In this document: positions 10,154 to 22,837 of the stretch, in pieces | Layout of the letters: each line of letters starts with the position of its first letter | How positions within the stretch are numbered: position 1 is the first letter of the stretch | Assembly (NCBI RefSeq): GCF_025127995.1 | Contig: NZ_JAHLYP010000047.1 | Span: 1-64,000 of the forward strand | DNA from: Synechococcus sp. CS-1332 | Lineage (GTDB): Bacteria; Cyanobacteriota; Cyanobacteriia; PCC-6307; Cyanobiaceae | Length of the DNA: 64,000 nucleotides | Reading direction: 5' to 3' | The notes under the pieces: model-generated | Told to the model about the DNA's origin: nothing | Seen by the model: only the letters and a program-made list of their open reading frames with translations | Database searches by the model: none | Position numbers and translations under genes: made by a program

Positions 10154-10621
10154 ATGGCCGCTGATCCGATCCTGTTCGTGGCCGGCACCTGGCTCGGTGC
10201 CGCCAGCGGCGTCCTGGCGGTGCTGACCATCGCCGGGTTCCTCTCCCGCTGGGGGATTCGCTTCCGTCTGGTGGGGATCACCAGCTTCACGGCGCTGCTC
10301 TCGCTCTCCTGCCTCGCTTTCGCCATCAGCTACAACCCGCGGGTGAGCGTGCCGGGGGCGGTCCAGGTGCCCGTCGTGTTCGACAACGGCACCGATCTGG
10401 TCATTGCCGCCGCATCGGCCGATCTGGAGATCGCAGCGGCGGCCCCCACGGTGGAGCAGGTGGCCCGCAACCTGCGCGGGGGCGGCCGTGGCAGCAGTGC
10501 CGGCCAGGTCCGGGTGCGGCTGCGGCGGGTCGAGGCCGTGGAGCCAGGACTGGCACGGCCCGTCGTGCTGGCGGAAACCACCCGCGAGGAGGCGACCAGC
10601 AGCCTCGACGACGCGGTCTGA
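10154..10621 (+). CDS. ycf51: Ycf51-family membrane protein (DUF2518)
   Basis: 155 residues with two N-terminal membrane segments (about 7-27 and 39-60). Between and after them is the family signature WGIRFRLVGITSFTALL, then a soluble tail. Ycf51 is conserved in cyanobacteria and some plastids and its function is not known. The ATG at 10154 sits in a short AT-rich gap opposite tamB. The next gene begins almost at once (stop to start 3 bp), so the two probably form an operon. Confidence 0.75.
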   Translation: MAADPILFVAGTWLGAASGVLAVLTIAGFLSRWGIRFRLVGITSFTALLSLSCLAFAISYNPRVSVPGAVQVPVVFDNGTDLVIAAASADLEIAAAAPTVEQVARNLRGGGRGSSAGQVRVRLRRVEAVEPGLARPVVLAETTREEATSSLDDAV

Positions 10622-10624
10622 CCC

Positions 10625-11029
10625 TTGGTGGCTCACCCCTTCCAGCCAGCGGCCCACATGCGGCGGGAGCAGCAGCGCCTGCGCCGGGATGGCATCGCGA
10701 GCTGGGAGGCCGTGGCCGGGCTTGATGACGGGCAGCTGCGGCAGCTGGCGGCCTCCGGGGAAGCCAGCGAGGCCAAGCTGATCCGCCTGCGGGGTCAGGC
10801 CCGCCTGGTGAGCGCGGTGGGGCTGGCCCCGGAGGAAGCGGCCCTGTTGCTGCATGGGGGCATCGCCAGTCCCGCCGGACTGGCCGGCGCCGATCCCCAG
10901 CAGTTGCTGCTGCAGCTGGGCCGGCTGCAGCGCCGGCTCACCGGGGCCGCCGTGCCGGCGGTGGATCTGCCCCTGGTGCTGAGCTGGATCCGCCGGGCCA
11001 GGCAGGCCTCCAGTCGCTCCCCGAACTGA
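10625..11029 (+). CDS. DUF4332-type small protein
   Basis: 134 residues if it starts at TTG 10625; GTG at 10628 is equally possible and would remove one residue. The sequence is helical and Leu/Ala/Arg-rich, with helix-hairpin-helix-like spacing (LDDGQLRQLAASGEA, then GLAPEEAALLLHGGI). That resembles the DUF4332 family of tandem HhH folds in cyanobacteria. The function is unknown; DNA or protein binding is only an inference from the fold. It follows the Ycf51 gene with a 3-bp gap. Confidence 0.6.
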   Translation: MVAHPFQPAAHMRREQQRLRRDGIASWEAVAGLDDGQLRQLAASGEASEAKLIRLRGQARLVSAVGLAPEEAALLLHGGIASPAGLAGADPQQLLLQLGRLQRRLTGAAVPAVDLPLVLSWIRRARQASSRSPN

Positions 11030-11091
11030 CCCTCGGGCCCGCGCCACCCAGGCGGGGGTGACTGGAATGGAGAAATCGGACGGAGGCAGTG

Positions 11092-11430
11092 ATGCCCCGA
11101 ACACCCCGCCTTTCTCCCCCTAAAGCCACGAACCACCCCCTTCGCCACGCCGTGCAACGCAGCCTCACCGCCCTGCTCTGCGCCACCTGCCTCAGCGCCG
11201 TGGCGGCCCCCGTGGTGCGCGCCCAGTCCGCCCTGCTGGAGTCGGTGAAGCAGAACCCGGCCCTGGCCCAGAGCCTCTGCCAGCAGTTCCGCCAGCTGAA
11301 CGCCCAGGGCGTCTCGGCCACCTCCAAGGCGTCGATTTCCGGGCTGGCCAGCAGCCGGGGCCTGAGCCCCATGGATGCGGAAGTGCTGGCCACCTACGTG
11401 ATCGGCCTGCACTGCTCCACGGTGTTCTGA
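11092..11430 (+). CDS. Small exported protein, unknown function
   Basis: 112 residues starting at the ATG at 11092. A good Shine-Dalgarno GGAGG (11082-11086) lies five bases upstream and decides between this ATG and a GTG just before it. Residues 1-34 contain a basic start, a hydrophobic core and VVRAQS, a plausible signal-peptide end. The mature part is about 78 residues with two cysteines (in LCQQF and LHCS) that could pair in the periplasm. No family is recognised. The next gene begins 5 bp after the stop. Confidence 0.6.
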   Translation: MPRTPRLSPPKATNHPLRHAVQRSLTALLCATCLSAVAAPVVRAQSALLESVKQNPALAQSLCQQFRQLNAQGVSATSKASISGLASSRGLSPMDAEVLATYVIGLHCSTVF

Positions 11431-11435
11431 TCCCT

Positions 11436-13049
11436 GTGGTCCAGGCCCGGGACGCCACCCTGCTGCTGGCGGATGGGGCACGGCTGGTGAGCCGTGTGTG
11501 GCACCCCAACGGTGACGGTCCCTGGCCCGTCCTGGTGATGCGCCAGCCCTACGGGCGGGCGATCGCGTCCACCGTGACCTACGCCCATCCCAGCTGGTAT
11601 GCCGGCCACGGGTTCCTGGTGGTGGTGCAGGACGTACGCGGCCGTGGTGCGTCCGATGGCTGCTTCGCTGGCTTCGCCCAGGAAGCGGCCGATGGGGCCG
11701 CCACGATCCGCTGGGCCAGGGCGCTGGAGGGCAGCAACGGTCGGGTGGGTACCTATGGCTTCTCCTACCAGGGCCTGAGCCAGCTGCTCAACAGCGGTGA
11801 CGACGGCGACGCAGCCCTGCCGGACTGCCTGAGCCCGGCCATGTGCGGCCTCGACGAGCGCCTGCACTGGGCCAGCGAGGGGGGCGCCCACTGGTGGGCC
11901 CTGGGGCTGGGCTGGGCCCTGCAACTGGCAGCGGAGGGTTGCCGGCGCCGCGGCGACGAGGCCGGCTGGCGAGAGATCCGCCGCAGCCTCCAGCAGGGTC
12001 AGTTCACGGACGAGGGGCTGGCCTTGCTGGAGCGCCACGACCCCGCCGGCATGGGCCTGCGCTGGCTGCGGCAGGATCCCAGCCGCCCGGAGGACTGGAC
12101 GGTCCACACCGCGGCGCCGGCCCTGCTGCGGCGTCCGATGCTGCTGATCGGTGGCTGGCACGACCCGCACCTGAACGGCGTTCTGGATCTCTGGGCCCGG
12201 GCCCACGCCGCCGGTGGCCGCCCCGGGCTGGTGATCGGTGCCTGGAGCCACCTCGACTGGAACGGTGGACTCGACAGCGAGCTGCTGGCCTTCTTCCGGC
12301 GCCATCTGCAGGATCCGGTTGCTCCCCCCAGCCCGCCTGCAGCCTCCGAGGCCCCCATCCGCCTGCAGTGCTGCGCCACCGGGGCCTGGCACAGCCTGAA
12401 CCAGCCGCAGGCGACGGCCATCAGCTGGTCGCTGCAGTCGGATGGCCTGGCGGCGATCCGCTGCGATGAAGGGGAACTGCGGCCGGCGGGGGCCCCAGCC
12501 GGAGGGGCGCCGGGGAGCGGCGTCGTGGTGCTGGTGCACGACCCCTGGCGGCCGGTGCCCGGCCGGGGCGGCCATCTCGGCCTGGTGCCCGGACCGGTGG
12601 AGCGCGCTGACCTCGACCGGCGCGCCGATGTGGCCTGCTTCAGCACCGCCCCGTTGGAGCACGACCTCTGGCTGCTGGGGACCTTCCGCCTGCAGCTGCG
12701 GGTGAGCGCCGACCAGCCCAGCTTCGATCTCTGCGCCGCCCTTTCCGAAGTGAGTCCGGATGGCCGATCCGTGCGCCAGCTGGGCACCGGCGTGGCCCGC
12801 TTCGGCCCCGGGGCCATCGCCGGCGACGGGTTCCGCAGCCTGGCCCTGCAACCCCTGGCGACCCTGGTGGCGGCTGGGCAGCGGCTGCGGCTGTCGGTGG
12901 CGGCGGCGGCCTGGCCCCTGATTGCCGTCAATCCCGGTGACGGCAGCCTGCCGGCGGGGGGTAGCAGTACCGGGCACCGGGCGATCAGCCTGACGCTGGA
13001 GCTCGAAGGCAGCCGGCTGGGCCTGGAACCCCTGGTTCGGGCAAACTGA
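11436..13049 (+). CDS. CocE/NonD-family alpha/beta hydrolase (X-Pro dipeptidyl-peptidase type)
   Basis: 537 residues from GTG 11436. The N-terminal alpha/beta hydrolase part shows MRQPYGR, VVVQDVRGRGASDG, and the nucleophile elbow GTYGFSYQG with Ser110. Asp243 in GGWHDPHLNG and His272 in GAWSHLDWNG complete the triad. The last 200 residues form the jelly-roll domain typical of the S15/CocE group. Such enzymes cleave acyl esters or X-Pro peptides; the substrate here is unknown. There is no signal peptide, so it is cytoplasmic. It lies 5 bp after the small exported protein gene and 22 bp before the DUF3887 gene, suggesting an operon. Confidence 0.85.
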   Translation: MVQARDATLLLADGARLVSRVWHPNGDGPWPVLVMRQPYGRAIASTVTYAHPSWYAGHGFLVVVQDVRGRGASDGCFAGFAQEAADGAATIRWARALEGSNGRVGTYGFSYQGLSQLLNSGDDGDAALPDCLSPAMCGLDERLHWASEGGAHWWALGLGWALQLAAEGCRRRGDEAGWREIRRSLQQGQFTDEGLALLERHDPAGMGLRWLRQDPSRPEDWTVHTAAPALLRRPMLLIGGWHDPHLNGVLDLWARAHAAGGRPGLVIGAWSHLDWNGGLDSELLAFFRRHLQDPVAPPSPPAASEAPIRLQCCATGAWHSLNQPQATAISWSLQSDGLAAIRCDEGELRPAGAPAGGAPGSGVVVLVHDPWRPVPGRGGHLGLVPGPVERADLDRRADVACFSTAPLEHDLWLLGTFRLQLRVSADQPSFDLCAALSEVSPDGRSVRQLGTGVARFGPGAIAGDGFRSLALQPLATLVAAGQRLRLSVAAAAWPLIAVNPGDGSLPAGGSSTGHRAISLTLELEGSRLGLEPLVRAN

Positions 13050-13071
13050 GCCGACTCGAACCCCGTCGCCC

Positions 13072-13842
13072 ATGCCGCGCCCCCAACCGCGCCGAGCCCT
13101 GATCGGCCTGACGCTGCTCGTGAGCAGCCTGGCGGTGCTGGCGCCGCGTGGGGCCTGGGCCCAGGCCATGCCGATTCCCACCAGCACCGGCCAGCCCAGC
13201 GCCGCCCTGAGCGAAGCCAAGGCCCGCACGGCCGCCGAGAGGATCCTGACCACGATCCGCAATGGGGATGCCCAGGCGCGCTTCAACCAGTTCTCGCCGG
13301 CCCTGCAGCGGGTCAGCAGCCCCAGCATGGTGGCCGCCACCATGCAGACCCAGCCCAAGCTCTTGCGCTGGGAGATCCGCAGCATCCAGCCCGGCTACGA
13401 CTCGAGCACGGTGGAGGCCACCCTGTTCACCGCCGCCGGCCAGCGCGATCTGCTGATGGTGATCGATGCCGACGGCCGGATCGACGGGTACCACTTCAAC
13501 GTCACCGACCAACCCGCCGAAAAGGTGGTGCGGGACTTCATCAGCGCCCTCTCGGCGGGTCACTTCATCTCCGCCAGCAGCTTCCTGTCGCCGGTGATGC
13601 AGGAGCAGATTTCCCAGGCCCAACTGCAGCAGAAATGGCTCAACCTGCAGCGCATCACCGGTAATTTCGTGCGGGTGAAGCGCGTCGGCCGGGTGGAGAG
13701 CACCCCGGACATGCGGCTAGTGATTGTGAACACCGAGTTCAACCGCCTCACCGACAATCTGTTCGTCACGCTGGATTCCCAGAACCAGATCATCGGCGTG
13801 GATTTCCCAACGGATCCGGCGCCTCCCTCACCACCGCGCTGA
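13072..13842 (+). CDS. Exported DUF3887-like protein
   Basis: 256 residues with a signal peptide at 1-31 (hydrophobic core, then GAWAQA). The mature part seems to hold two similar NTF2-like/DUF3887 units: AERILTTIRNGD at about residue 45 and VRDFISALSAGHF at about 155. Each is followed by a beta-rich half ending in an I/V-G or D-G turn. No catalytic residues are evident. It lies immediately upstream of glgB (33 bp) on the same strand. The function is unknown, probably in the periplasm. Confidence 0.65.
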   Translation: MPRPQPRRALIGLTLLVSSLAVLAPRGAWAQAMPIPTSTGQPSAALSEAKARTAAERILTTIRNGDAQARFNQFSPALQRVSSPSMVAATMQTQPKLLRWEIRSIQPGYDSSTVEATLFTAAGQRDLLMVIDADGRIDGYHFNVTDQPAEKVVRDFISALSAGHFISASSFLSPVMQEQISQAQLQQKWLNLQRITGNFVRVKRVGRVESTPDMRLVIVNTEFNRLTDNLFVTLDSQNQIIGVDFPTDPAPPSPPR

Positions 13843-13875
13843 GCAGGCGCTTCCACCGACGTAAGCTCCCGGCGC

Positions 13876-16188
13876 ATGCCCGCCCCATCTTCCATGGCCC
13901 TGTCCAGCCTCGAATGGATGGTCGATGATGCCCAACGGCTGGCGGACTGTCGCCACGACCATCCCTTCTCCGTGCTCGGACCGCAGCCCCTGGACGACGG
14001 TGGCTGGGTGGTGCGGGCCTGGATGCCGGACGCCCATGCGGTGGAGCTGCTGCTCGGGGGCGAGCGGCTGGCCATGGCCAACCCCCACCACCGGTGGATC
14101 TTCGAAACGCGCCTCGAGACCGACCCCGGCTGTGGCTATCGCCTGCACGTGCAACGGGGCGGCATTGAGCACGAGCAGCACGACCCCTGGGCCTTCCGCC
14201 ACGAGTGGATGGGGGACCTGGACCGTCACCTGTTCGCCGAGGGCAACCACCACCACGTCTGGCGGCGCATGGGGGCCCATGTCGTCGAACGGGACGGCGT
14301 CGCCGGGGTGCAGTTCTGCCTGTGGGCGCCCAATGCCCGCAGCGTGGCCCTGCTGGGCCATTTCAACGGCTGGGATGGCCGCCATCACCCGATGCAGCAG
14401 CGACTCGGGGGCGCCTGGGAACTGTTCATCCCCGGGCTGGGCGTCGGCGAAACCTACAAGTACGAGGTAAGGGCCCAGAACGGCCACTGCTACCAGAAGG
14501 CCGACCCCTACGGCTTCCGCCATGAGATCCGGCCGAACACCGGCTCGATCGTGGCCCAGCTGGGCACCTACGACTGGAACGACAGCCAGTGGGTCGCCGA
14601 GCGGGAAGGCCGTGATCCGCTGCCCCAGCCGATCGCGGTGTACGAGATGCACCTGGGCAGCTGGATGCATGCCGCCGCCGACCAGCCCTTCATCGAAGCC
14701 GACGGCAGCGCCCGGCCGCCCGTGCCCGCCGCCGACATGAAGCCGGGGGCCCGGCTGATGACCTACCCGGAACTGGCCGACAAGGTGATCCCCTACGTGA
14801 AGGAGCGCGGGTTCACCCACATCGAACTGATGCCGATCTCCGAGCATCCCTTCGATGGCTCCTGGGGGTATCAGGTGACGGGCTGGTACGCCCCCACCAG
14901 CCGCTTCGGCAGCCCGGACGAGTTCCGCGCCTTCGTCGACCGCTGCCATGCCGAGGGGATCGGTGTGATCCTCGACTGGGTGCCCGGCCACTTCCCCAAG
15001 GACAGCCACGGCCTGGCCTTCTTCGATGGCGCCCACCTCTACGAGCATGCCGATCCGCGCATCGGCGAGCACAAGGAGTGGGGCACGCTGATCTTCAACT
15101 ACAGCCGCAACGAGGTGCGCAACTTCCTCGTCGCCAACCTCATCTACTGGTTCGAGGAGTTCCACATCGATGGCATCCGGGTGGATGCGGTGGCGTCGAT
15201 GCTCTACCGCGACTACCTGCGCCCCGATGGGGAATGGCTGCCCAACGAACAGGGCGGGAGAGAGAATCTCGAAGCGGTGCGCTTCCTGCAGCAGGCCAAC
15301 CATGTGCTGTTCCAGCACTTCCCCGGCGCCCTGTCGATCGCCGAGGAATCCACCACCTGGCCGATGGTGACGCAGCCCACCGGCATGGGCGGCCTGGGGT
15401 TCAACCTCAAGTGGAACATGGGCTGGATGCACGACATGCTCGATTACTTCGAGCTGGATCCATGGTTCCGCCAGTTCCACCAGAACCACGTCACCTTCTC
15501 GATCTGGTACGCCTTCACCGAGAACTTCATGCTGGCCCTGAGCCACGATGAAGTGGTGCACGGCAAGAGCAACCTGCTCCACAAGATGCCGGGGGACGAT
15601 TGGCAGAAGTTCGCCAATGTGCGCGCGCTGCTGGCTTACATGTGGACCCACCCCGGCAAGAAGACGATCTTCATGGGCATGGAGTTCGGCCAGCGGGCCG
15701 AATGGAACGTCTGGGGCGATCTGCAGTGGGAACTGCTGAATTTCGAAGCCCACAAGGGTCTGCTCAACCTGGTCGACGACCTCAACGTCTTCTACAAGTC
15801 GGAGCCAGCGCTGTGGGGCGATGACTTCGATCAGTACGGCTTCCAGTGGATCGACTGCAACGACAACCGCCACTCCGTGATCAGCTTCATGCGCCGCGAC
15901 AGCGGCAGCGGGCGCTGGGTGGTGGTGGTGGCCAACTTCACGCCCCAGAGCCATTCCCATTACCGCGTGGGTGTGCCGCTGGAGGGCTTCTACGCCGAGG
16001 TGTTCAACACCGACAGCAGCCGCTACGGCGGCAGCAACCTCGGCAACCTGGGCGGCCGCTTCACCGATGCCTGGGCCATCCACGACTACCAGAACTCGCT
16101 CGAGCTCTGCCTGCCCCCCCTGAGCGTGGTGGTGTTCAGCCTCGACGAGTCCCGCAGCCTGCAGCGGCCGGCCATCAGCGAGGGCTGA
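13876..16188 (+). CDS. glgB: 1,4-alpha-glucan branching enzyme
   Basis: 770 residues, a long GlgB with two N-terminal carbohydrate-binding/beta-sandwich parts and a GH13 barrel. It makes alpha-1,6 branches in glycogen, the cyanobacterial carbon store. Active-site signatures: [25 protein letters not shown] with nucleophile Asp437, AEESTTWP with acid/base Glu490, and [10 protein letters not shown] with Asp558. The C-terminal beta domain ends in a short tail. The ATG at 13876 is followed by a second ATG twelve codons later, either of which could serve; the first is used here. hemE starts 88 bp downstream. Confidence 0.97.
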   Translation: MPAPSSMALSSLEWMVDDAQRLADCRHDHPFSVLGPQPLDDGGWVVRAWMPDAHAVELLLGGERLAMANPHHRWIFETRLETDPGCGYRLHVQRGGIEHEQHDPWAFRHEWMGDLDRHLFAEGNHHHVWRRMGAHVVERDGVAGVQFCLWAPNARSVALLGHFNGWDGRHHPMQQRLGGAWELFIPGLGVGETYKYEVRAQNGHCYQKADPYGFRHEIRPNTGSIVAQLGTYDWNDSQWVAEREGRDPLPQPIAVYEMHLGSWMHAAADQPFIEADGSARPPVPAADMKPGARLMTYPELADKVIPYVKERGFTHIELMPISEHPFDGSWGYQVTGWYAPTSRFGSPDEFRAFVDRCHAEGIGVILDWVPGHFPKDSHGLAFFDGAHLYEHADPRIGEHKEWGTLIFNYSRNEVRNFLVANLIYWFEEFHIDGIRVDAVASMLYRDYLRPDGEWLPNEQGGRENLEAVRFLQQANHVLFQHFPGALSIAEESTTWPMVTQPTGMGGLGFNLKWNMGWMHDMLDYFELDPWFRQFHQNHVTFSIWYAFTENFMLALSHDEVVHGKSNLLHKMPGDDWQKFANVRALLAYMWTHPGKKTIFMGMEFGQRAEWNVWGDLQWELLNFEAHKGLLNLVDDLNVFYKSEPALWGDDFDQYGFQWIDCNDNRHSVISFMRRDSGSGRWVVVVANFTPQSHSHYRVGVPLEGFYAEVFNTDSSRYGGSNLGNLGGRFTDAWAIHDYQNSLELCLPPLSVVVFSLDESRSLQRPAISEG

Positions 16189-16276
16189 GGCGGGACCATG
16201 CCACGACTGGTGACAGGAGCAGCTTGAGCTCGGGGGTGCTCGTTTAGGTTTCGCGGTTGACCTTCCGACCGGCGCA

Positions 16277-17335
16277 ATGACTGAATCCGCCCCCCTGCTG
16301 CTGCGCGCCGCCCGAGGTGAGCAGGTGGAGCGGCCACCGGTCTGGATGATGCGCCAGGCGGGCCGCTACATGAAGGTCTACCGCGACCTGCGCGACCGCC
16401 ACCCCGGCTTCCGGGAGCGCTCGGAGAACCCCGATCTCTCCTACGAGATCTCGATGCAGCCCTTCCACGCCTTCCGTCCCGACGGCGTGATCCTGTTCTC
16501 CGACATCCTCACGCCCCTGCCGGGCATGGGCATCGACTTCGACATCATCGAGAGCAAGGGGCCGATCATCGAGCCCGCCATCCGCAGCCAGGCCCAGGTG
16601 GATGCCCTGCGCCCCCTGGATCCGGCCGAAGCCCTGCCCTTCGTGGGTGAGGTGCTGAAGCGGCTGCGGGCCGACGTGGGCAACGCGGCGGCGGTGCTCG
16701 GCTTCGTGGGCGCCCCCTGGACCCTGGCGGCCTACGCCGTGGAGGGCAAGAGCTCCAAGACGTACTCGGTGATCAAGGCGATGGCCTTCCAGGAGCCCGC
16801 CCTGCTGCACCAGCTGCTGGGCCACCTGGCCGATCAGATCGCCACCTACGTGCGTTACCAGATCGACAGCGGCGCCCAGGTGGTGCAGCTGTTCGATTCC
16901 TGGGCCGGTCAGCTGAGCCCGACCGACTACGACGTCTTCGCCGCCCCCTACCAGAAGCGGGTGATCGACCAGGTGAAGGCCACCCACCCCGACACGCCCC
17001 TGATCCTCTACATCTCCGGCAGCGCCGGCGTGCTGGAGCGCATGGCCACCACGGGCGTCGATTTCATTTCGCTCGACTGGACCGTGGACATGGCCGATGG
17101 CTGCGCCCGCCTGCCCCAGCACCTGGGCGTGCAGGGCAATGTGGACCCCGGCCTGCTGTTCGGCACCCCCGAGGCGATCCGGGCGCGGATCCTCGACACG
17201 GTGCGCAAGGCCCGCGGCCGCCGTCACATCCTCAACCTGGGCCACGGCATCCTGCCCGGTACCCCGGAAGACAACGCCCGCGTCTTCTTCGAGACCGGCA
17301 AGGCTGTCAATGAGCTGCTGGGGGCCGCTGTTTGA
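16277..17335 (+). CDS. hemE: Uroporphyrinogen decarboxylase
   Basis: 352 residues, normal length. It removes four carboxylates from uroporphyrinogen III to give coproporphyrinogen III, on the way to heme, chlorophyll and bilins. The N-terminal signature [12 protein letters not shown], the binding loop around [12 protein letters not shown], and [12 protein letters not shown] are all present, with [14 protein letters not shown] near the end. The ATG at 16277 is the only good start. The TGA overlaps a TTG start of the epimerase gene, so the two are probably translated together. Confidence 0.96.
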   Translation: MTESAPLLLRAARGEQVERPPVWMMRQAGRYMKVYRDLRDRHPGFRERSENPDLSYEISMQPFHAFRPDGVILFSDILTPLPGMGIDFDIIESKGPIIEPAIRSQAQVDALRPLDPAEALPFVGEVLKRLRADVGNAAAVLGFVGAPWTLAAYAVEGKSSKTYSVIKAMAFQEPALLHQLLGHLADQIATYVRYQIDSGAQVVQLFDSWAGQLSPTDYDVFAAPYQKRVIDQVKATHPDTPLILYISGSAGVLERMATTGVDFISLDWTVDMADGCARLPQHLGVQGNVDPGLLFGTPEAIRARILDTVRKARGRRHILNLGHGILPGTPEDNARVFFETGKAVNELLGAAV

Positions 17336-18342
17336 GCGCCGCCACTTCCGGGCCCCAGCGGATCCTGATCACCGGCGCCAGCGGTTGCGTCGGCCAGTAC
17401 ATCGCCGACAACCTGCTGGCCAACAGCGACGCCCACCTGCTGCTGCTGCTGCGGGATCCGTCCAAGCTCAGCGCCGTTCCCGCCGACCACCCGCGCATCA
17501 CCCTGCTGGTGGGTGATCTGCGCGAGCTGGGCCCCCACGCCGCGGCGATCGCCAGCGCCGACCGGATCATCCACACGGCCACCGCCTGGGGCGATCCCGA
17601 GCGGGCCCAGGCGGTGAACGTGGTGGCCGTGAAGGAACTGCTGCGGCTCACCGATCCGGATCGGCTGCAGCAGGTGATCTACTTCTCCACCGCCAGCATC
17701 CTCGACCGCCAGCTGCAGCTGCTGCCGGAGGCGATGGCCTACGGCACCGAGTACATCCAGACCAAGGCCACCTGCCTGCAGGACCTGGAGCGCCATCCCC
17801 TGGCCGAACGGATCGTGGCGGTGTTCCCGACGCTGGTGTTCGGTGGCTCAGTGGGGACGGGCGATCCCCACCCCACCAGCTACCTCACCGCCGGGCTGAA
17901 GGAGGCCTTCGGGTGGCTGTGGCTGGCCCGCTGGCTGCGCACCGATGCCAGCTTCCACTTCATCCATGCCGCCGACATCGCCACGGTCTGCGCCCACCTG
18001 GCCACCACCCCCCATGGCCCCAACCCGGAGCCGGGCCAGGGGCCGGTGCGACGGCTGGTGCTGGGCCAGGCGCCGATCACGGTCAACGGCGCCGTCGCGT
18101 CCCTGTGCCGCTGGCGGCGGGTGTGGGTGCCGCCGGTGGGAATCGATCTGCGCGGCTGGCTGATCGAGGGGCTGATCAAGCTGCTGCGCATCGAGGTGAA
18201 CGCCTGGGACCGCTTCTCGATCCAGCAGCGCCACTTCGTGCACCAGCCCGTGAGCCCGCCCGAGCGCTTCGGGCTGGTGAGCTTCGCCCCCGACCTCAAC
18301 GCGGTGCTGGAAACGGCGGGCGTGCCGCACCGGGGCCGGTGA
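17332..18342 (+). CDS. NAD(P)-dependent epimerase/dehydratase (extended SDR)
   Basis: 336 residues from TTG 17332, overlapping the hemE stop as TTGA. Rossmann nucleotide motif [12 protein letters not shown] (about residues 13-24), an NAD-binding DLRELGPH strand, and a Ser (FSTAS) with YGTEYIQTK giving the Tyr-xxx-Lys of SDR enzymes. The family works on nucleotide sugars, sterols or flavonoid-like substrates; which one is unclear here. Linkage to hemE and petJ suggests a housekeeping or pigment-linked role rather than polysaccharide synthesis, but that is inference. Confidence 0.82.
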   Translation: MSAATSGPQRILITGASGCVGQYIADNLLANSDAHLLLLLRDPSKLSAVPADHPRITLLVGDLRELGPHAAAIASADRIIHTATAWGDPERAQAVNVVAVKELLRLTDPDRLQQVIYFSTASILDRQLQLLPEAMAYGTEYIQTKATCLQDLERHPLAERIVAVFPTLVFGGSVGTGDPHPTSYLTAGLKEAFGWLWLARWLRTDASFHFIHAADIATVCAHLATTPHGPNPEPGQGPVRRLVLGQAPITVNGAVASLCRWRRVWVPPVGIDLRGWLIEGLIKLLRIEVNAWDRFSIQQRHFVHQPVSPPERFGLVSFAPDLNAVLETAGVPHRGR

Positions 18343-18440
18343 ATTGTTGCGAATGTGCCGGAGGGCCCCAACGCCAGGCGGCTGTTGCCTAATTTGATCC
18401 GGTTGCAAGTGCTATCAGGCACCTTCCTTTGCACCCTCCC

Positions 18441-18782
18441 ATGCGTCGTCTTCTTTCCCTGTTCGCTCTCTGCCTGGCGCTGGTGCTGGGTGCCGCTCCG
18501 AGCTTCGCCGCCGATGCGGCCCATGGCGGCCAGATCTTCTCCGCCAACTGCGCCGCCTGCCACATGGGTGGCGGCAACGTGGTGAACGCCGAGCGCACCC
18601 TCAAGTCCGAGGCCCTGACCGCCTACCTGGCCAACTACGACGCCGGCCACGAGGCCGCCATCGCCTACCAGGTCACCAACGGCAAGAACGCCATGCCCGC
18701 CTTCGGCGGCAAGCTCAGCGAAGGCGACATCGCCGACGTGGCGGCCTACATCGAGGACATGGCTTCCAAGGGCTGGGCCTGA
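18441..18782 (+). CDS. petJ: Cytochrome c6
   Basis: 113 residues from ATG 18441; an upstream in-frame TTG at 18429 only adds a poor N-terminus. Residues 1-23 are a signal peptide (SFA, then ADAAHGG), so the protein goes to the thylakoid lumen. Heme attachment CAACH (Cys37, Cys40, His41) and the axial Met85 in MPAFGG are present. It carries electrons from cytochrome b6f to photosystem I, replacing or backing up plastocyanin. In many cyanobacteria petJ responds to copper; no operator is recognised here. A strong terminator follows. Confidence 0.93.
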   Translation: MRRLLSLFALCLALVLGAAPSFAADAAHGGQIFSANCAACHMGGGNVVNAERTLKSEALTAYLANYDAGHEAAIAYQVTNGKNAMPAFGGKLSEGDIADVAAYIEDMASKGWA

Positions 18783-18824
18783 TCCACGCCCGGCTGGTCC
18801 ACGCCGACTGGCTCCTCACGCTTC

Positions 18825-18853
18825 AAAGCCCCGGCCCTGCCGGGGCTTTTTTT
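18825..18853 (+). terminator. Rho-independent terminator after petJ
   Basis: A 10-bp GC-rich stem (AAAGCCCCGG pairing with CCGGGGCTTT) around a short CCCTG loop is followed by a run of seven or more T. It is 43 bp after the petJ stop and is the clearest intrinsic terminator in the window. The stem could also act for the minus-strand gene that ends at 18881. Confidence 0.85.
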
Positions 18854-18880
18854 GTGGCCATCCCCATTGCCGGCCAGACC

Positions 18881-19099
18881 TCAGGGCTCAGCCCGGCACG
18901 CGGCCAGCACCGCCAGGTAGAGCTCCTCGGGAACGTCGCGGATGTCGTACTCGGAGGGCAGCATGCCGTGGACATGGCGGTGCACGACCCGCCAGCAGTC
19001 GCGCTCCGGCTCAAAGGCGCCACCGAGGGCCTGGGATTCGGCGGCCAGGGCGGCCACGAGGGCTTGGTCGGCGGCCTGGTCGTCGGCGGCAGAGGGCAT
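18881..19099 (-). CDS. Small conserved-looking protein, unknown function
   Basis: 72 residues from ATG 19099; a TTG at 19138 would add 13 residues. The N-terminal half is Ala-rich and helical. The C-terminal half (CWRVVHRHVHGMLP, then DVPEELYLAVLAACR) looks like a compact helical domain with several His and one Cys. No family is recognised. It is convergent with petJ and shares a short divergent gap with the exported protein at 19153. Codon use matches the GC-rich core. Confidence 0.6.
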   Translation of the reverse strand: MPSAADDQAADQALVAALAAESQALGGAFEPERDCWRVVHRHVHGMLPSEYDIRDVPEELYLAVLAACRAEP

Positions 19100-19152
19100 C
19101 GGTGACAGGCGGGCTGGAGAGGCGAGAATGGGGCTCAAGCCGCGAGCCCATC

Positions 19153-19491
19153 ATGGCGATCCGCCCTTCTGCCGAGCTGCTGGCGGGCCTGCTGGCCGGC
19201 GTGATTCCCCTGGCCGTGCCCCTGGAGGCACTGCCGGCCCTCGCCCAGGCCGTATCGCCCAACCAACCGCTGGCGATCGAGGCCAGCCCGGGGTTGTCGC
19301 CGCCGGCCTGCCGGTTGGTGGTGCCCAGGAGCGAGGTGCTGCTGCAGCCCCTGCGGATCCAGCCGGCCCAGGTGGCCCAGAAGAACAGTTTTGGCTGCCT
19401 GTCGGCGGCAGATGCCTTCTATGGCCCCGACGGTTGCCCCAGCAAACTCTGCGGCCAGAAGCACGGCTACCAGGTGCCCCTGAGCCCCTGA
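19153..19491 (+). CDS. Small exported protein, unknown function
   Basis: 112 residues from ATG 19153 (in-frame GTG/ACG sites upstream lack support). Residues 1-32 form a signal peptide ending in ALPALAQA. The mature part is Pro/Leu-rich with four cysteines (CRLVV, FGCL, GCPS, LCGQ), suggesting disulfides in the periplasm. No family is recognised. It precedes clpB on the same strand with 112 bp between. Confidence 0.55.
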   Translation: MAIRPSAELLAGLLAGVIPLAVPLEALPALAQAVSPNQPLAIEASPGLSPPACRLVVPRSEVLLQPLRIQPAQVAQKNSFGCLSAADAFYGPDGCPSKLCGQKHGYQVPLSP

Positions 19492-19603
19492 TCGCAGCCG
19501 GCTGGGCGGTAGGCCACCCTCCCCCCGTTCGGTCCTCCCACTCCGCCGAAGGCGCAGGCATTCATACGTTGGCTTCAACGAACGCCCTGCAGACATTCCA
19601 GCC

Positions 19604-22237
<2,634 letters not shown>

Positions 22238-22345
22238 GCGCTCGCTGATGTGCGCGGGGCAACCTGCGCAGTGCACTATGTATCTCTGACTACAGGCAGC
22301 AGGCAGTGTTCAAAAGATGCTGGGCTGCTTCCCCTCCCAGCCTTG

Positions 22346-22837
22346 ATGGTCAGATCGGGATCGAACGACGTTGGTATCGATACCGCCAACGACATCGTCA
22401 ATGGTGACAATAACAGCGACATCACCCCCTCTCGCCGCAGCCGGCGGCCGAAACGGCGCGAACTGCGCTGCCCGGTGCACCCGGAGAGCGGCATGGTGGG
22501 CACGGGGCGGAAGTATTTCCTGCACCTGGTGACCACCGAGGAACTGAAGCAGCGGGGCCTGAGCCACAAGCGGGCGCAGCTGGTGATCCAGGCCTATCCG
22601 GTGCTGGTGCTCAGCAACGAGTGGCTGGAGCAGCTGTGGTGCCCCGATTGCGGGCAGAGCCACTGGTGCCACGTCACCCGCCACGAGCGCCACGAACACA
22701 CGGTGCGGTGGGCGTCGCGGGAACTGTGGCAGCAGGTGGCCCACGTGGATCCGATGGTGGCCAACCCGAGCGTGAGTGAATTCAGCCGCCGGGTGGCCGG
22801 GCGGGCCGATTCCAGCCGCCGCTACTGGGACAACTGA
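22346..22837 (+). CDS. Putative zinc-ribbon protein, unknown function
   Basis: 163 residues from ATG 22346; the frame is open to 22250 but the extra 32 residues look unstructured. After an Asn/Asp-rich and a basic segment (RRSRRPKRRE) come possible metal ligands: RCPVHPE and WCPDCGQSHWCHVTRHERHEH. A domain with LSHKRAQLVIQAYPVL lies between. The paired Cys and His suggest zinc binding, possibly a nucleic-acid contact given the basic region. No family is recognised. It stands alone between clpB and the polysaccharide locus. Confidence 0.55.
   Translation: MVRSGSNDVGIDTANDIVNGDNNSDITPSRRSRRPKRRELRCPVHPESGMVGTGRKYFLHLVTTEELKQRGLSHKRAQLVIQAYPVLVLSNEWLEQLWCPDCGQSHWCHVTRHERHEHTVRWASRELWQQVAHVDPMVANPSVSEFSRRVAGRADSSRRYWDN

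Noticed and set aside
6886-10164. A very long plus-strand open frame (about 1092 codons) opposite tamB
   Set aside because: It is antisense to a clear gene, Gln/Ala/Pro-rich without domains, and explained by the high GC content and few stops on the opposite strand.
13828-16083. Long minus-strand frame opposite glgB
   Set aside because: Shadow of glgB; composition (His/Val/Ala/Gln) and lack of motifs show it is not a gene.
19530-19603. Possible heat-shock operator upstream of clpB
   Set aside because: No inverted repeat of the CIRCE type (TTAGCACTC with its complement) could be seen.
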